From Clostridia bacterium (GTDB lineage: Bacteria; Bacillota_A; Clostridia; Oscillospirales; CAG-272): DNA of 64,000 nt. The notes under the pieces were generated by a model that was given only the letters and a program-made list of their open reading frames with translations, had not been told where the DNA came from and made no database searches. The stretch is from positions 1 to 64,000 of the forward strand of contig JAFVXC010000043.1 of the NCBI GenBank assembly GCA_017501345.1, written 5' to 3'. Within the stretch, counting starts at the first letter, position 1. Every line of letters starts with the position of its first letter. The translations under genes and the position numbers were made by a program. Shown here piece by piece: positions 62,014 through 64,000 of the stretch.

Positions 62014-64000
62014 TTACTCTGCGTCGGTTGCCTCGGTTGCTTCCTCAACAGCCTCTTCAGCCGTCTCAGCAGCCTCCTGAAGAACTGCCTTGATGGACAG
62101 GCTGATTCTTCTGTCCTTGCCGTTCTCCTCGATACCGATGATCTTCGCCTCGACCTCGTCGCCGAGTGCGAGAACGTCCTCGGGCTTCTCAATACGCTGA
62201 AGCGCGATCTGAGAAATGTGGATCAGACCGTCCACACCGTCAACGATCTCTGCGAACGCGCCGAAGGGCTTGATATTCACGATCTTTACGGTTACAACGT
62301 CGCCAACCTGATAGTTGTTCGAGAAGATGTACCAGGGGTTGGTCTCCTCGGTCTTGTAGCCGAGCGAGATGCGCTTCTTCTCTGCGTCAAAGCTCTTAAC
62401 GAATACCTTGATCTCGTCGCCGATCGAAACGACAGCGGCAGGGGAAGGAATGTCTCTCCAGGAAAGCTCGGACTTGTGTACCATACCGTCAACACCGCCG
62501 AGATCGACGAATGCGCCGTAAGAGGTCATGCTCTTAACGGTACCGACGTAGGACTTGCCCTCCTCGATATTTGCCCAGAACTCTGCTTCCTTTGCAGCTC
62601 TCTCTTCTGCGAGAACGCTCTTGATCGAGCCGATCGCCTTCTTACCGGGCTTCACCTCGATGATACGGAAGCCGACCTCAGTGCCAACGAGACCGGAGAA
62701 ATCTCCGCCCTTCGGAACACCGGTCTGGGATGCGGGAATGAATACACGGTGGCCCGAAACACGAACCACAACGCCACCCTTAACAGCCTCGGAAACGACT
62801 GCGGTGAGAACGGTTCTCTCTTCCTTTGCAGCCTCGATGACCTTCCAGCTTCTGTCAGCGTCAATGCGCTTCTTCGACAGAGTTGCGACGCCTTCAACGT
62901 CGTTTACGCGGATAACGAATGCTTCAATTTCGTCACCGACCTTGTAGGTTTCACTATACTTCACGGAAGTATCGTCGTCAGACTTGATGACGCCGGTAAC
63001 TTTTACGCCGAGGTCGAGCTGGATCTCAAGGTCTGTAACTGCGGTCACAATACCTTTGACGGTATCTCCTGTGTTTATAGTTTTGAGAGACTCTTCGAGC
63101 ATAGAGCTGAAGTCTTCTTCTCTGATTTCTGCTTCACTCATGGTTTTGAATACCTCCTGTATTAACGCCTGCGGGGTGGAAGCGCCCGCGACGATCCCTA
63201 CTCTTTGGTAGGAGGACGGAATGAAATCTTGAGAGAGCAGATCGGCGGCAGTATCTACCTGCACGGTATTCCTGCAGTTCTGGCGGCACACAGCATACAG
63301 CTTCTTTGTGTTGGAGCTTTGCCGTCCGCCGATGACAACGATACAATCACATTCTTGTGCAAGAGACGCAGCTTCGGTCTGTCTTTCTTCCGTCACAACA
63401 CATATTGTATCAAATATTTTAATATTTGTGAAGAGGTTTTTTGAAAAATCCTCACATTTTCTCCATTCCGACAGTTTTTGGGTGGTCTGCGCAGCCAAAA
63501 TTGGGGTTTTTGTACAAGACACATTGATCGTTTTATCCGAAATCGCCGTTTCAAAGGCTTGATAATCAGAAAAAACGTGCTTTTCCCCCTTCACATAGCT
63601 GAGGATCCCCTCTACCTCGGGGTGCTTCTCATCTCCGAGAAGCAAGAATACCGTGTCGTCTCCCGTCTCTCTCTCAGCGATCCTGTGGATCTTCGAAACG
63701 TACGGGCAGGTGCAGTCCTTGTATCTGAAATGGGGATTCTTTGCGGCGTAGCCCTTTAAGATCCCGAGCGTTTCCTTCACGATCCCGTGAGCACGGATAA
63801 ACACCCTGACGGGCGATGCCTCAGTCGCCGAATCCGCAAGCGCTGCGAGATCTGATGCATTAACGTTCAAAACGCCTCGCTCCGCGAGCCCTTTATTATA
63901 CACGTCATTGTGAATGAGATGCCCAAGGGTGCAAATACGCTCTCCGGGAAGAGCCTCCATAAGAGCCTCCTCGATTGCGTCAGTGGCGCGCTTCACGCCG
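62014..64000 (-). CDS. ispH: IspH-ribosomal protein S1 fusion, 5'-truncated by the window edge
   Basis: The visible 662 residues are a fusion known in Clostridia. Residues 1-~290 are 4-hydroxy-3-methylbut-2-enyl diphosphate reductase (last step of the MEP isoprenoid pathway): GVKRATDAI at the edge, LGHLIHNDVYN, RAHG, CTCPYVSKIH, GDEKHPEV and GGRQSSNTKKL. The first Fe-S cysteine should lie just beyond the edge. From ~300 are about four S1 RNA-binding repeats (VKGIVTAVTD, TAVVSEAVKGG, YVGTVKSMTSYGAFVDLGG, VTVKIVNIKPFGAFAEI), the ribosomal S1 part. A 40-residue Glu/Ala tail ends the protein. The frame is open to the edge, so the GTG at 63996 is internal. Confidence 0.93.
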   Translation of the reverse strand, partial: GVKRATDAIEEALMEALPGERICTLGHLIHNDVYNKGLAERGVLNVNASDLAALADSATEASPVRVFIRAHGIVKETLGILKGYAAKNPHFRYKDCTCPYVSKIHRIAERETGDDTVFLLLGDEKHPEVEGILSYVKGEKHVFSDYQAFETAISDKTINVSCTKTPILAAQTTQKLSEWRKCEDFSKNLFTNIKIFDTICVVTEERQTEAASLAQECDCIVVIGGRQSSNTKKLYAVCRQNCRNTVQVDTAADLLSQDFIPSSYQRVGIVAGASTPQALIQEVFKTMSEAEIREEDFSSMLEESLKTINTGDTVKGIVTAVTDLEIQLDLGVKVTGVIKSDDDTSVKYSETYKVGDEIEAFVIRVNDVEGVATLSKKRIDADRSWKVIEAAKEERTVLTAVVSEAVKGGVVVRVSGHRVFIPASQTGVPKGGDFSGLVGTEVGFRIIEVKPGKKAIGSIKSVLAEERAAKEAEFWANIEEGKSYVGTVKSMTSYGAFVDLGGVDGMVHKSELSWRDIPSPAAVVSIGDEIKVFVKSFDAEKKRISLGYKTEETNPWYIFSNNYQVGDVVTVKIVNIKPFGAFAEIVDGVDGLIHISQIALQRIEKPEDVLALGDEVEAKIIGIEENGKDRRISLSIKAVLQEAAETAEEAVEEATEATDAE

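Noticed and set aside
63994..63996. GTG as the start of ispH-rpsA
   Set aside because: The preceding codon is Gly and the IspH motif GFCxGV-KRAT requires residues beyond the window; the gene is cut by the edge.

Overview
The window comes from a spore-forming, probably anaerobic member of the Clostridia, most likely a gut Oscillospirales/Christensenellales-type lineage; that placement is inference. Support: a complete spoIIIAA-AH operon, an IspH-ribosomal protein S1 fusion, a valine T-box, a split 2-hydroxyacyl-CoA dehydratase/activase pair, a HisG-short/HisZ histidine pathway with a YerC-type regulator, and many TTGACA-N17-TATAAT-like promoters. Coding DNA is GC-rich and gaps are AT-rich. I see no rRNA, tRNA, CRISPR array, transposase or phage gene.

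Layout. 1-3.8 kb: terminator of an off-window gene, T-box leader, valS and a flavin-reductase-like gene. 4-8.5 kb: activase and dehydratase-like Fe-S proteins. 8.6-13.6 kb: MBL hydrolase, atypical gltX, glnS and a DUF1294 protein. 13.6-21.2 kb: three exported proteins (two CHAP-type cell-wall hydrolases and a Cys-rich repeat protein) with tcdA between them. 21.4-24.3 kb (minus): homocysteine methyltransferase-like gene overlapping an ion-transporter gene. 24.4-29.6 kb (minus): spoIIIA operon. 29.7-34.7 kb: glycosyltransferase, GntR/YtrA-type regulator, ABC ATPase and ABC permease behind one promoter with a YtrA-type operator. 34.8-37.1 kb (minus): serC-serA. 37.3-45.4 kb (minus): complete histidine operon (yerC-like, hisZ, G, D, C, B, H, A, F, IE). 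45.7-47.9 kb: GH78 rhamnosidase. 48-52.2 kb (minus): MarR and a heterodimeric ABC exporter. 52.6-55.3 kb: second Cys-rich repeat protein. 55.4-56.8 kb (minus): gdhA. 57.2-58.2 kb: PHP-domain protein. 58.3-61.9 kb: AraC-type regulator divergent from a GDPD/FAD-oxidoreductase operon. 62-64 kb (minus): 5'-truncated ispH-rpsA.

Most notable signals. (1) Nine copies, whole or half, of a composite palindromic intergenic repeat whose hairpin arms vary in a compensatory way. (2) Four exported proteins share a C-terminus made of a Gly-Cys motif, a hydrophobic helix and a short charged tail, resembling an unassigned surface-sorting signal. (3) Two Cys-rich repeat paralogs 34 kb apart keep the same promoter module (AATGCACAAA-N14-TTGACA-N17-TATACT and a leader hairpin). 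(4) Clear candidate operators lie in front of the YtrA-type, YerC-type and AraC-type systems. No single unprecedented enzymatic system is evident; the best candidates for new biology are the repeat family and the exported-protein group.
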